64,000 nt of DNA from Podochytrium sp. JEL0797 (GCA_027596195.1 JADGJG010000007.1:55156-119155), one strand, 5' to 3'; numbered from the stretch's first letter, positions 33,758 through 46,123 are shown. The notes: generated by a model from the letters alone, not told the origin. Numbers and translations: made by a program.

Positions 33758-35266
33758 ATGTTCAAGTCGATGCTGAAGGTCAATGCCTTCCCAAAGATTG
33801 ACCGCAACATGCAGAAATCGACGGGACTCGGAGGTGAGGCTTTCTTCTGCCTAGGAGAGGATTCGCTCCCGTTGGGACCCGCATCCCCACGAGGAACCCA
33901 CCGATTCGAATCAACCCGCTTTCACCCCCGCCTTAGGCCTGCTAACCCTCCTTGTCGCCGTGCTCCTCGTGTGCCTCACGCTCGCCGAGTTCATGCAGTA
34001 CATCCGGGTCACGCAGAAATACGAGTTCCTCGTGGACAGGACGCCAACGAGTCTCGATGCGCATGTGAGCATTAATGCGGATATTACGGTGGCGATGGCG
34101 TGTGATAGTGAGTTGTTTTGCGTGGGGAGGGAGGAGGGGGGGCGACGCAGGGACTGATGCTTTTTTGTTTTGTTTAGACTTGAGGATTGATGTGTTGGAT
34201 GTGGCTGGGACGAGTTTGCATGCGCGTAATAATGAGTTTTCAAAGACGCCGGTGGGTGATTTTGTTATTCCATCCTCATTCAGGGGCCCAACATGCTCAC
34301 TCTTTTTTTTACCTCGCTTGTGCCTCGCTGCAGGTCAAATTCCATACCGAGGGATTAGTTCCAGTTGGGTACGGAGATGTTTTTGAGTCCAGGGGAAGGG
34401 ATGGAGGCTTATGCTTTGTGTTGAACAGGGCCAGAAAATCGAAATCGAAGCTCGACGTGCACCGGATCGTTGCTGCCGCGCAAAAGTCGCATCGCGAGTA
34501 TATGGACAAGAATGGAGGTGTTTGTTGTGTTGATGGTTGTTTGGGGGATGCGGAACTGACTGGGTTTTGCTTTCCATGTCGAAAAAAGTCTTGAATGGGT
34601 GCCGCATCAAGGGACACATCAACGTCAACAAAGTGGCTGGAATGTTCCATATTACTGCGTTGGGGCACGGTTACATGGATGGAAGGCATGTTCCTCACGA
34701 AGGTGCTTGCTTTTTTGGCCTCGTTGTTGTGTCGATGACGTGTTGACACCCCTATTTCCTCGCCAACCAATCAGCAATGAACTTTACCCACCGCGTTGAC
34801 AAACTCTCCTTCGGAATCGATTACCCCGGCCTCGTGAACCCGCTCGACTCCTCCCTCGAAATCGCCGACGGATATTTCGAAATGTTCCAATACTTTATCA
34901 GCATCGTGCCGACCATCTACGTGGACAAGCGACGCACGTTTGGCAGCATGATTCTGACGAACCAATACGCAGTTACGGATCACAAAAAGATTGTGGGGCA
35001 TGAAACGAAGGAGGCGGGGATTCCGGGCATTTTCATGAAGTATGATGTGGAGCCGATTAGCGTGCGGATTACGGAGAGTCGGGCTAGTTTTATGCACTTT
35101 TTGACAAGGTTGTGCGGGATTACGGGGGGTGAGTTGGCGATGTGGGTCGATGCTGTTTTTTGCAACCTCAATTTTCTTTTTGTTAGGCATCTACGTGACC
35201 GTGGGGCTTTTGAACAATCTTGTTCAGTTTAGCATGAAATTGTACAACTATTTCAACAGAAGCTGA
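33758..35266 (+). CDS. ERV41: ERV41/ERGIC2-type ER-Golgi cargo receptor subunit
   Basis: Seven exons (33758-33833, 33937-34107, 34178-34251, 34334-34517, 34589-34702, 34775-35128, 35187-35266) give 350 residues. Landmarks: N-terminal FPKIDRN; membrane helix LTLLVAVLLVCLTLAEF (about 28-45); a lumenal domain beginning INADITVAMACDNLRIDVLDV; GCRIKGHINVNKVAGMFHI; NFTHRVDKLSFGIDYPG; GIPGIFMKYDVEPISV; and a second helix near the C-terminus. Erv41 pairs with Erv46 in COPII vesicles and retrieves ER residents. The short cytosolic tail ends YNYFNRS. An AATAAA follows at 35269-35274. Intron 1 (103 nt) is the longest assigned in the window. Confidence 0.9.
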
Positions 35267-35339
35267 CGAATAAAACGTTGAGGTGACGCCGTTCTTGTAT
35301 TCCATTTCCATGACCCAACCGTCGGCAAAATGCGATTCC

Positions 35340-35697
35340 TGAGGCAAGGCAAAATCCACTCTCAAGAAGTGCGAATCCTGCCGAACAGAGTGGTAATTGT
35401 TCGCGTGAGTGTCAGCGAATCGCGTGGAAAGCGGGTCACAAGCAGATTTGCCGCCCTTTTGGTGAGCTCAAGGCTGGAGACTTTGTGTTGATAGATAGGT
35501 TGAATTCGACTTCCGTCTGGAACAAGACATTTGCTACTTTGGCCTGTTTTGATGAAGTAAAGAGAGGTGGAGAGTGGAATGTGGTCTGTGGATATAAACG
35601 CGCTTTGATCAAGCCTGAAAATTTACTCGCTCTGTGACAGTGGAAGAGGTGGTCCAGATTTATTCGGAGCTGGAAAAGAACCTAAAGGAGAACTAAT
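35340..35697 (+). pseudogene. MYND-finger gene remnant downstream of ERV41
   Basis: Encodes KKCESCRTEW, then after a frameshift CSRECQRIAWKAGHKQICRP and the tail domain (GDFVLIDRLN, GGEWNVV, LIKPENL), then after another shift VTVEEVVQIYSELE. The 5' part of the gene is absent. Zinc ligands in the surviving part are intact, but two frame breaks within 350 bp and no start codon mark it as dead. Confidence 0.75.
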
Positions 35698-35715
35698 AAA
35701 TGTTTATGTTCACTC

Positions 35716-36064
35716 TCATTTCAGTTCAACCTTCCTCGGGTCACACAACTCCCCAAACCCAACCCTCACAACTCCATCCCCCGTCCCATTATGTTCATCC
35801 ACCATCACAAACTCAACGTCCTCCTCCACTTCTCCATCCTCCTGCACATCCTCAAACGCATCCTCATAGCCGCCATACTCTACCAACTTGCGCCGCGGCG
35901 CCAACTGAACCACCGGTTTCTGTGAACCCGCGTCGAGCTGGAGAGTGAGTGTGCTCGTGGGGTAATCGATTGAGAGGAGGGTGCCGCGTTTGTAGGGGGA
36001 CAGCTGGGGGGTGAAGTTGGAGGAGAGCTCCATGATCTTTTTGTGTAAAAAACAACAGTGAGAA

Positions 36065-36098
<34 letters not shown>

Positions 36099-37503
36099 GC
36101 GGGGAAACAGCACAACAAAAATTCACCTTGAACGCAATCACACAACCAACAGTCACCTCCCCAATCGCCTTGACCTTTTCCAACTTGTCGTAATCCACCT
36201 TCACCGCCACCGCCGCCGCTTTCGAAGGAGTCCCGTTGCTGGTACACCCATACGCATCGTCCCCGTAATCAAGCACATCCTCCATCAACTTTTGCTTCTT
36301 GTTGGGTCCACGACCGCGTTTGCGTGGAGTCGGGGTGTCTATGGGAGCGGGGATGTCGTCGTAGAGTTCGATGTAGGTGCGGAATCCGGTGGGTGGGGGG
36401 AGGGAGGGTGCGGTGTTGGTAGTGGCGGGGGTCATTGGTTTCGGAGGGAGGATGGCAGATTTCGAGGGAGTTGGTTTTGAAGACTTGGACGGTGTTGGAT
36501 TGACAGTGGCGGTGGTGGTGGGGGTTGGAGTGGGTTTGGGTGGGAGGGTCGCGGGAATCGAATCGGGGGTTTTGGTGGTGGATGATTCGGGGACGGGTTT
36601 CTTTGCAGTGGAAGTGATGGGTGTGGCGCGAGTAGCTGGAGTGACGGGTTTGGTGGGTTGAAGAGGGGTGGCGGTGGATTTTTTGGACGCGTTTGGGGTT
36701 TTGGCGGTAGTGATGGTAGCGACGGCAGCAGGCGCAGGAGTAGTTTTTGATGCAATGGATGGTTTGGTAGCAGACGCAGTGGGGGTGTTTGCGGAAAGAG
36801 GTTTGCTGGTGGTGCCGAGTTTGTGTTTCGAATCGTGCCGAGTTGGGTTCGCAACAGGAGTCTGAGCAGCCGGTTTGGTGACTTGAGCGTCCAAATCGCT
36901 TGAGTCGGAATCACTCTCACTCGAGGAATCACTGCTGCTCGCGGATTCATCCGGGGAAGCATCGAAACGCTGGTGCATGGAAGTCTCCTTGTTTCTGGCC
37001 ATTGAATCGATCAGCTTTCTCTTTGCTTTTCCGAGGGACATTGGTGGTGCCATGAGAATGTTTTTGGAGTTGGAAGGGACGGGTTTTCGAGGTTTTGGAA
37101 CGACGGGTTTTGGCTTGGCAACAACGAGGGATACTTTGGGAAGTTCTTCGAGGTCTGATTCACTCTCGCTGGATTCGGACTCGGATTCGGATTCGGATTC
37201 GCTCTCGGAGGATTCATCCTCGCTCGACTCCGACACCTCGCGCTTCTTGGACACCACTGGACTTGCCCAAACACGCAGTTCCACCTCGTCGCCATCGCGA
37301 AGCAGTTGCTTTGTTTGTGCGTTTGGAAGCAGCGCAAATCCGTCCATCCACAGCGCCAATAATCCCTTGTTGGGTGTCCCGCCCAGCTGGGAGAAGACAC
37401 TTTCTGCTGCCACAGAAACCGTTGCTGAGGAAGACAGGTCCAGCGCAACCCAGGCCTTGGTGCCAAGTGATGCGCAGTTTGCTTTGAGTCGGATGAGGGT
37501 CAT
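35716..37503 (-). CDS. COIL: Coilin-like protein (Cajal body scaffold)
   Basis: Exons 37503-36127 and 36036-35716 give 565 residues (human coilin is 576). Residues 1-85 form a ubiquitin-like fold matching the coilin N-terminus (IRLKANC, LLALWMDGFALLP, LLRDGDEVELRVWA). Next come a Ser/Glu/Asp-rich acidic segment (about 95-120), Lys/Pro/Thr-rich low-complexity DNA, a basic patch RKRGRGPNKKQK, and a C-terminal Tudor-like domain split by the intron (VGCVIAFK, then LSPYKRGTLLSIDYPTSTL). Coilin organises Cajal bodies and snRNP maturation. The 90-nt intron is in frame and stop-free and contains a (GA)15 tract. The ATG at 37503 starts directly at the conserved domain. The low-complexity middle leaves some doubt. 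Confidence 0.75.
36068..36097 (+). repeat. (GA)15 microsatellite inside the coilin-like intron
   Basis: Fifteen uninterrupted GA units on the plus strand, that is CT on the coding strand, within the intron 36126-36037. It serves as, or lies beside, the polypyrimidine stretch upstream of the acceptor. Confidence 0.95.
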
Positions 37504-37519
37504 GGGGAACAAAAAAATC

Positions 37520-38517
37520 GTCGGAAACTGACCTTCGCACCACATTCGAAGCCCACAAATACGAGCTTAATTCCGACTCCATGACCAACTTTTCAATTTT
37601 CCAATTCGCAAAAATCATGTCCTCAAGCGATATCTTCGCACCAAACTCGAAGCCAACACCCGTGGGCCTATTGGCCTCTAACGACAAAGCGTCCTCCTAC
37701 ACTCATGCTTCAAGATATCCCAGGAAATGATGGAGCTGCACGAGGATATCTTCCCAACTGACCGCTCCTTCTTCGCAACCCTCGCTGCCCGCCGTGGTGA
37801 ACATCCATACTACTAGGGCATCGCGTTGTTCCTGGCAGGATATGTGGCTGCTGCCACCACCAGCCTGGAGCAGCATGCCGAGTTTCGCAGAGACCTGCGC
37901 ATCTGGGACACCATTTCACCCACACAACTGCAACAAGAGCATGCATGGGTTTACACCAATGGTGGACTTCCTGAACGTCTTCGCCTTGCGGACTGTTTGG
38001 ATGTTTTTTGGCGCCCATGGACCTTGAATGAGTACGTGGAAGGAGCCCAGCGTAAAATGGAGGCGAGCGTTATGCACACTGATAATCCGGAAACGGCCCT
38101 GTGGAAGCTTTGTGGCGTCTGGTGCGGGAAGAGATTGGCGTCCAAGGTAAGATGCGACGCGTGTGGCCAAATGAAGCCGACGCTCAAAAAATGCGATTCG
38201 TGCCGCCTGGACTGGTCTGTTCTCGCGAATGACAAAAACTCGCATGGAAGTCGGGCCACAAGGGCATTTATCGGCCATTTAATGAGCTCAAGATTGGTGA
38301 TTATGTCTATATCGACGGGTTGCGTCAGAGACTCGAGTTGAGCCAGAAACTCGCTATCGTGCTCGCTTTTGACGTTTCCAAAGGCAGATGGAGTGTGGCA
38401 GTTGATCCGGGAAGAACTGTCTGCGTTTCGGTCAATTCTGTGAATTTGATGCGTGTCGTGACCATGGAGGAGGCAGCCCAGATTCGTGCCGAAATTGCGA
38501 CGGCACAAAAACGTTGA
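37520..38517 (+). pseudogene. MYND-finger pseudogene 2
   Basis: Paralogous to the copies at 38989 and 40147. The start region is rearranged (two partial versions of the N-terminal codons at 37530-37690). An in-frame TAG replaces the Gln codon after HPYY near 37815. The finger reads CDACGQMKPTLKKCDSC, then a frameshift at DWS, SRE followed by TGA where Cys is expected, and IYR instead of ICR. The tail domain (IGDYVYIDGL to RVVTMEEAAQIRAEI) is open to 38517. It begins immediately upstream of the coilin-like start. Confidence 0.85.
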
Positions 38518-38988
38518 ATAAATAATCTAACGAATTCGATCTTGGGTCCTTTGTACCGAGGCCATATTGCTCGCATTTGACGCTACTATAAAAGAATTTG
38601 ATCGGAAAGTGTGGCTCCCGATTCGGATAATTTGTGCATCTGACTCGTGTCGTTGGATTTTGCTTTACTCGATGAGTTGGGCAAGAGATCCGAGGCAAAC
38701 AAGAGGAGAGACCAAATTCGCGCCAAGCTCTCTCCTCTTTTTGCAATCGAATGAAAAAGGCGGTTTCCCATTCTTTTTTCTAATAATCTCAATGATTCTC
38801 TGCAGGTTAAAACACGCGTCAAATTCATGACAGCGTCAAAACTCAAGGCAACATCGCTTTTCAGCCTTGTCCCTCAACACTCGCTGCTGCCAGAGACACT
38901 GTTGTTGATCAAGACGAGTCCAACGCGTCACGCGACCCAAGCCTTGGCGGCAAAACTTTCCGTCGGTTGCTTGATCGCCAAAAAAATC
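38518..38988. other. Spacer with short MYND-gene tail fragments
   Basis: No gene. Bases about 38630-38740 retain pieces of the MYND tail (TGACTCGTGTCGT and GACCAAATTCGCGCC) scattered by insertions. Near 38810 a 19-bp piece AAAACACGCGTCAAATT matches the 3' end of the intact minus-strand MYND gene (about 813-830). Confidence 0.55.
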
Positions 38989-39901
38989 ATGTCTGCTTCT
39001 GATCGCTCCTGGCTCAAAGCTTACAAACGAGAACTTCTCAACCTGCCAATCGGCCTGATACCCTCGGACCGCAAGGATGTTCTCCTACTCGCATGCTACC
39101 AGTTCCTCAGCCAATGAAGGCGTCGGAGGTCGTCGTACCCGCCGACTTTTCCTTCTTCAAAACACTCGCTGCTCGCGGAGGTGAACATCCATACTACCAG
39201 GGCATCGCCTTGTTCATGGCAGGATATGTGGGTGCCGATACCGACTGCGTGGCGGAGCATGCAGAGAGGGCCCTGCGCATCTGGGACACCATGTCGCTCT
39301 CACAACTGGAACAAGACATGCATGGGTATACACAAAAGAAGGTCACTTGAGTCGCCTCCGCCTTGTGGATTGTTTGGATACCCTTTGGCGAAAATTGACA
39401 CTGGCCACGATCACAAACGCGCAAGAAACAAGGCAGCAAGTGGAGACGTATGTGATGCAGACGCAGGATCCCAAAATCGCTCTGTGGAAGATTTGTTGGA
39501 TCCGGGGCCAACAGAGAATGTCGTCCAAAGCGCGATGCGACTTATGCGGGGAAGCGAAGCCAACCCTCAAGAAATGCGATTCGTGTCGTCTCGACTGGTA
39601 CTGTTCGCGCGAATGCCAGAAGCGTGCTTGGAAATTGGGTCACAAGGACATTTGCCGGCTGTTCAATGAGCTCAAGATTGGTGATTTTGTCTTTATCCAT
39701 GGCTTGAGCCAGAGACCCGAGTTGAACAAGAAGATGTGCATCTTGCGTGCTTTCGATGCGACTAAAGGCAGGTGGGGTGTGGCAAGCGACGCGGATAGTG
39801 CGGCTGGTGTTTCCATCAAGCCGGAGAATCTGACTCGCGTCGTGACTGTCGAAGAGGTGGACCAGATACGTGCCGAGATTGAGACGGCACAAAAACGTTG
39901 A
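38989..39901 (+). pseudogene. MYND-finger pseudogene 3 (two frameshifts)
   Basis: Begins MSASDRSWLKAYKRELLNL. The frame breaks near 39107 (after CYQFLSQ) and again near 39335-39350 (HGYTQKK, then SRLRLVDCLD). From 39347 a 184-residue open frame carries a complete MYND finger (CDLCGEAKPTLKKCDSC, YCSRECQKRAW, H and C) and the tail domain ending IRAEIETAQKR. A shortened protein from an internal ATG is possible, but relative to its paralogues it is a frameshifted gene. Bases 39902-40146 hold no gene and form the 5' flank of the next copy. Confidence 0.75.
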
Positions 39902-40146
39902 ATAAATAATCTTATGACTTAATTCTTGAACCATTACCCAAGCCTTCATGTTTTTGTGGGACAGTCCCCACGATCACTGTTCACGAAATTTTTCACTAAA
40001 ATGAAGTTCACAGACTTACGCGACACTTCCTCAACCCAGGGGGTTTAATTGATTGCAACACAATGCGGGTGTTTGCAAACCCGATAAGCTTCCCTTGTAA
40101 ATTTCAAGCAATCTCAAACAAGAAGAAACAAAAAGAACTGAAAATA

Positions 40147-40889
40147 ATGTCGACCACCGACCTTCGCACCACAATCGACTGCTACAAAGTCGAACTGCTC
40201 AATCAGCCTGTCGGCTTAATGGCCTCTGACCGCAAGGACTTCCTCCTAAACGCGTGTTTCGACTCGTACTATGAAATGATCGAAAAGGCTACGCCCGCCG
40301 ACTTTTCCTGCTTCAAAACGCTCGCTGCTCGACCTGGCGAGAATCCATACTACCAAGGCATCGCACTCTTCATGGCGGGATCTACGGGTGTCTCCGCCGC
40401 AGGCTTGTCACAGCCCACACAGCTCAAAAACTGCCCTGTGGAAGATTTATAGGGTCCAGGGTAGACAGAGAATAACAACCAAAGTGCAATGCGACTCATG
40501 TGGGGAACCCTAAGAAATTCGAATCATGTCGCCTCGACTGGTACTGTTCACGCGAATGCCACAAACGCGCATGGAAGTCGGGACACAAAGACATTTGTCG
40601 GCCGTTCAATGAGCTCAAGATTGGGGATTTCGTCTATATCGGTGGGTTGAGTCAGAGACCCGAGTTGAATCAGAAAATCGGCATCTTGCGCTTATTTGAC
40701 GTCGCCAAAGGCAGGTGGAATGTGGCAATCGGTGCGGAAGGCGATGTGTGCATCTCGGTCAAGCCTGACAATTTGACTCGTGTCGTGACCGTGGACGAGG
40801 CAGACCAGATTCGCGCCGAGATTGCAATGGGCAAAAATAATACAAGATGTTGCTTCTTTTATTTCCTCTTAAAGGATCAAGTTATATAA
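40147..40889 (+). pseudogene. Broken MYND zinc-finger gene, copy 2
   Basis: Same lesions as the copy at 8-750: internal deletion, frameshift, stop codons and the lost zinc ligand (KKFESC). Here the 5' flank is visible. The open frame extends upstream to 40063, but the ATG at 40147 is the one aligned with paralogues. Confidence 0.8.
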
Positions 40890-40915
40890 AAGTTGAAAAC
40901 GGATGTCGGTCGAAT

Positions 40916-41830
40916 TCACTTTCTGAGAATCTCAGCCATCTCCTCGCCTGTCAAAACACGCGTCAAATTTTCAGGCTTGATCCACAATCCGTTGGACCCA
41001 TTCACCCAAGTCACTTCCCATCTCTGTTTGGCATCGTCGAAACTCCCGACTTGACGGAAATGGCCGTTCACTTGAGTCGCCTTGAGTAAACGCAAGACTT
41101 GGACGAGATCGCCAGTTTTCAACACTCCCGGTGGTCGGCAAATGGACTTGTGCCCTTTCTTCCAATCACAGTTCTGACATTCACGCGAGCAATAGTGGAC
41201 GGCTTGGCAGCCCGCGCACTTCTTAGTGGGGAGGTCTTTGCGGAGGCAGGATTGACAGGTTGTGCCGGCCAGTCTGTTGATACACACCGTAAACAAGTTG
41301 CTGTGCTGTGAATCAGAGAGTGGCTTGGAGGGGTTTGAATGCAAACAGTCCTCAGCGGGCGTGTCGTCAACCAGATCCGTTTCGCCAGGATTGGACATCT
41401 CGCGCAGCGCTTTCTTGGCAACGTTGGGCCAGCATTCTCGCAGAGTGAATAACTCGCGGATGGTTCGCTGGTTGTCGGTGTGAGGATGTTCAGGGTCTGG
41501 AAAGTGCCAGGCCTTCTGGTCGAGTTGATCGCGGCAGAGTGAGTCGAACACGCCAATGGCGTCATTATATCGCTTGATGCTCGCTTTGGCACCGTTCGCC
41601 ATTTCGGCGTTTGCGATAACTACGATCACAGCACCGCGGATGTATGGGTGTTCGTTGGGGTTCTTGGCTACGGCTTTGAGTTGGGACTTGTCGTCGGTGG
41701 AGAGGATCGAGGCCAGATCTCGCAGCAACCACAGTGCACCTTCCTTCTCTCTCCCAAGTCCAATGGGTGTAAGGCATCCCATGAGGTGGTCGATGGCTGC
41801 ACGGCGTTGCGAAGCGTCCCAGTCGGCCAT
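40916..41830 (-). CDS. MYND-type zinc-finger protein, copy 2
   Basis: Identical 304-residue translation to the gene at 777-1691, with the same finger ligands (C192 to C231) and tail domain. Confidence 0.85.
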   Translation of the reverse strand: MADWDASQRRAAIDHLMGCLTPIGLGREKEGALWLLRDLASILSTDDKSQLKAVAKNPNEHPYIRGAVIVVIANAEMANGAKASIKRYNDAIGVFDSLCRDQLDQKAWHFPDPEHPHTDNQRTIRELFTLRECWPNVAKKALREMSNPGETDLVDDTPAEDCLHSNPSKPLSDSQHSNLFTVCINRLAGTTCQSCLRKDLPTKKCAGCQAVHYCSRECQNCDWKKGHKSICRPPGVLKTGDLVQVLRLLKATQVNGHFRQVGSFDDAKQRWEVTWVNGSNGLWIKPENLTRVLTGEEMAEILRK

Positions 41831-42056
41831 TTCGTGGTGTTGTTTTGCTGGTTGTTTTGGAGGAAAATAGAAAAAAGGGTGGAATATACCCAGTCCAATG
41901 GCGAATGTAGAAGTGCTTCAACTTCTTCCCTTTTTCCATTTCCCTGCGTCGTCTGATTTGCAAGCTTGGAAAAATTCCAGAAAAATTCCGGGAAAGACCG
42001 GCGACTTCCCGCGACACTCCCGTACCTCCAGCCTGCCTGCCCCATTGCTGCCATCA

Positions 42057-42987
42057 ATGCAATCTACTTCGTTACTGCAATCTATACTAGTACCACCGCT
42101 GGTCCCATGCCCATTCCCAACCGAAGTCTTCCAACGGATTTTCTCGTTCGTCGCGCCCAACGTTGCCCCACGTTTCAAATTGATGTCTCACCATCTGAAT
42201 CTCTGCCTGACCGACATGCACTTCATCAAGATGAACTTGTCTAGGTTCAGCATGTCTCTTGACGGCGATGGTCCGCCAACAAACCTCGAGAAACTTTGGT
42301 TCCGCAGCCTCCCCGCCAATTACAAACGAATTTACGTTTCGTTACGGTTGATCCACCACAAGAACCTGTACTGGCGTCGTGCGAACCTGGGGGGCTCTAT
42401 TCCCAACGAAATGGGGATGCTCCTGAACCTGACCCGTCTCGATTTGGCTCAAAACAATCTCGTTCACGAGATTCCTGCCGAGCTTGGCGAATTGCTTTGC
42501 TTGACGGATTTGTATTTGAACAACAACATGCTGACGGGATGGATTCCCGTCGAGTTGGGGAAGCTCGTGAAACTCAAGTGGTAAGTCAGCGTCGCCGATC
42601 CCTACCAACCATTCCCCTCATTTCACCGGCTCTCACTAACACTTTCCATTATACAGCATGAGCTTGCATGGCAACCTCCTCTCTGGCCGCATTCCGATCG
42701 AGCTCGGCAACGCGATCGCACTTGAATTCTTGTACCTCGATCACAACTGTCTGCTCGGCACACTGCCGTTCCAGCTTGGCCAACTGGTTGCGTTGGTTGA
42801 ACTCACTTTAGAAGAAAACGCGTTCGAGGGGCTTGTTCCGTGGGAGTGGAGCAATTTGATTCTGTTGAAGGAGATTTCGTTGATGGGAAGCAACACGCTG
42901 ACGTTAAATTGGCCTGCAGAGGTGGACCCGGAGTCACGAGTGTGGTGGCTGATTGAGGATGCTTTTGACGCAGACGAGGAGTTTTGA
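42057..42987 (+). CDS. F-box-like LRR protein LRR-1, copy 2
   Basis: Exons 42057-42580 and 42657-42987; identical to 1918-2848, 284 residues. Confidence 0.85.
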
Positions 42988-43015
42988 ATGAAATTGTGAT
43001 AAACCAACCATATTT

Positions 43016-46000
43016 TTAGTTCATACTTCTCGTCGAAATGACCACTTCTATCTCATCCTCCGCATCGGGATCCACAATATTCGGCGCCTCCCCAAAAATC
43101 ACTTTCATATGTTCCCCAATCTGATCGAGTATCCGCGAAACCTCCCTCGACGCCACATTCAACCCCAACAACCCAACCCACTTGTCCGAACTCAACTCCC
43201 TCATCATCCCCTCCCTATCCCGCGGCATCACACCCTCCAACGGATCCTCCTCTCCATCCCCGGTGTCGCGAACCCCAGCGTGTTGAACGAGCAGGGAAAC
43301 CAAGCCCGAAATCATGTTATCCCTCGCCCACGACGCGTTTGGGAGGTTTGGTAAAAGCTGCAGCTTGGTCAACATGGTCGACTTGAACATGAAAATCAAA
43401 ATGCGAATCGTTTGGTGCAGTTCGCGTCGAGTGGTGGCATACTTGCTGAACTTGATCACGCGTCGGATCTCCTCGTCGAACGGTGAGTCTCCCACACAAA
43501 GCCGCATGGATTCAAAACGATTGAGGAGACGATACATGCACTTGATGATTTTTTGATACGGTTCGCTCTGGAATCGACCTTTAAGTCGCGGTTCTTGAGC
43601 CGCGAACTTCATGAGTGGGTCAAGGGCCACGAGTTGTGAAAGGATTTTGCTTGAGAGAGATTCATCTTCGGTGCGGTTGGTGGGGTATTTGGTGCTTTTG
43701 AGGATTTGGAGGTAGAAGATACAGAGGTTGTTGAAAATGTCGGAGAGGCGTTGGCGCAGGATGTTTCGAGCGAAACTTGGATAGATGACGAGATTGAAGA
43801 GGTTGGTGAAGAGAATTGCGAGTGAGGTTATTACAATGACTTTGTACAGGTATTCTGCGGGTGGTTGGAACCGAGGGTTGTTCACGTTTGCGTATGTGAT
43901 GATGGTGTACTTGATTAAGAAAAATTAGTAAAATTGATCAAGCTGGAACGCAAAATCACAGCGGGAATACCTTTCCAAAGTTGATGAGCGACAGGAGTGC
44001 GAGAGGATTGCTGGCCGGATAGAAAACGGCCACAAAAAAACAAGGAATCGAGGCCAAACAGCCCATGAAAATATGAAACAGCGAGCCTCGACCAAACCAC
44101 AAAACAGTCAAATACGCGAAGATGGATCCCATCGTAACCCCAAAGACTCGACGAGGGCCGTCAATGTATGCCTGACCAAGTGACGGGCTCACGGCGATAA
44201 CGACAGGAGACACTGCGTAAGACAGGTGCCAGCTTTTGTAGAAATGTCTAAAACGTCCGAATTCGGTCAAGCAGTGCACCAAAAAATGAAAGTAAAAAAC
44301 CTTACGGGTTTGAAAACATGATCAAAAGCAAACACAGAATCGCTGTTGCAACTTTGAGGGCATACATCGATCGGGGAGACAGAAGGAAGGCCTCTACATC
44401 AACCAAAACTACTTGAACGGCCTCGATTCGCGTTTCTTTCGCAGCGAGACGCGCAGAGAACTTGGAATATCGCTCCTTGACGCCATAAAAAACATCCTTG
44501 GAGGGTACATACCAGTTGAAGTGGAATCGAGGACCACGTTTGATTCGCACACAAGAGCGGCATTGGTCGTGAAGGACAGACAGCTCTTTCACGTACTAAA
44601 TCAAAGACAAGAACAAAAACTTCAACAAAACTCATGGAAAATGGGTTCCAAATACAGTGCATACCTCTCGAGTGGCAAGAATATAAAAGTTGAGCTGAAT
44701 AAACTTTTCCCAAGCAATGTTCGAGCCCAAAGATGCCTTTGAGCCGTCGGTTGTATCCTCGAAAATACCAGACAACAGCTGCTGTCGATGCGCATCAAAA
44801 ATCGACAGCGCGCTCGCTGTGCTATTCTGAAGTCCGAGCACCTCATCTTTGCTCTCTTTCTCCTTCATGTGCGTTGCCCACTTGGAATCCAAAACCAACC
44901 CTCGAAAGAATCTCATGTTGGCGTCATCCACCTCGCGCCACGCGACTTTGATTTGATCACTCATGTGCTGCTGATACATTGGGGATTCCAATAGCATCAT
45001 CGTTTCGGGCGAATTCAACACGGCACTCATTGAAAACAGGATCGCCGCGACATTTTTGGATTGTCCCGTGACGGCCGCGTATTCCTTGACAGACATTCGC
45101 GAATACGTGATCTCCATGGATGCTTCGCTGGTGGTGGCGTCCATGAGACGAAACGACTTTTGAATGTCGGCAACGAGTCCGGCTCGAAGTTTGCAATTGG
45201 CATCGTAGGCTTCTTTTGAAAAGTCAGCCGTGACGATACACGCGTTGCATGCACTGGATAATTCGCCAAGCTTTGAAAACAGGAGGGTGAGACGTTCGTC
45301 GAGGTGTTGTTCGGCACTCTCAGGGAAGATGCAAATATTGACCACGAGACCAATACTGAACACGAAAAGATGCTCAGAAACGCGATATGTCTTATGGCAG
45401 GGGGTTTCGCGACTCACGAGATGCCAATCAAGCAGGCAGCGAGGATATTTTGAAGGTACACGTGATCGAATCGATTCCCGCCGCTCGTGTTGGGCCCGTT
45501 GAGGTCCAGAGCAGAAGCCACAGAATTGAAAGATAGGATCGTTCCGAGCACAGCAAATCGATAGAATCGTTCTTGAGAGATGGCCCGGGCGATGGACAGC
45601 ACGTAAACATTGACAAACATCACACAGGCCATGGCAACCTCGGAGTAGCCGGTAACTGCTTGTATAAACGCCCAGAGAGCACCCGAGTAGGCGAAACAGG
45701 CCACCAACTGGATCGCGGTCGTCAAATAAGCACCGAGGGGTTTCAAACTAGTCTGCGTGTGTCAGAAAAAACCGGGTCGGACAGGAGGCAGACAACTCAC
45801 GGGGGGTTCAATGTATTGATGAATACGCAGTAGTACAAAGCACGACCTTGGATCTTATTGCCCCATGGAGAAAACACAAAACCGAATGCCAAGGAGTACT
45901 GCAAGGTTTGAAATCAGTCACAACTGGGAATACTTGTGAGCGAAAAGAGAGACAAACCGCAGCTACAGCCTTGAACCAGTTCATCAAATCTCTCGAAGTC

Positions 46001-46062
46001 ACTCTTGTCCGCCAACGGGTCCATGATGAAACGTCTTTCCCTTTCAGTTCATGATGCCTCAT
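43016..46062 (-). CDS. FUSC/ArAE_2-family exporter A, copy 2
   Basis: Exons 46062-45958, 45898-45801, 45747-45418, 45355-44665, 44595-44306, 44247-43971, 43909-43016; identical to 2877-5923, 894 residues. Confidence 0.85.
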
Positions 46063-46123
46063 TAAATTTTGGCAGTGACATTATGTGACAAATGCCAAAT
46101 ACCTTGAAAAATAACAAAAAAAT

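Noticed and set aside
40063..40146. Transposon end as the cause of the large repeat
   Set aside because: No terminal inverted repeat, LTR, target-site duplication or transposase is visible at the join; the DNA reads as normal 5' flank.
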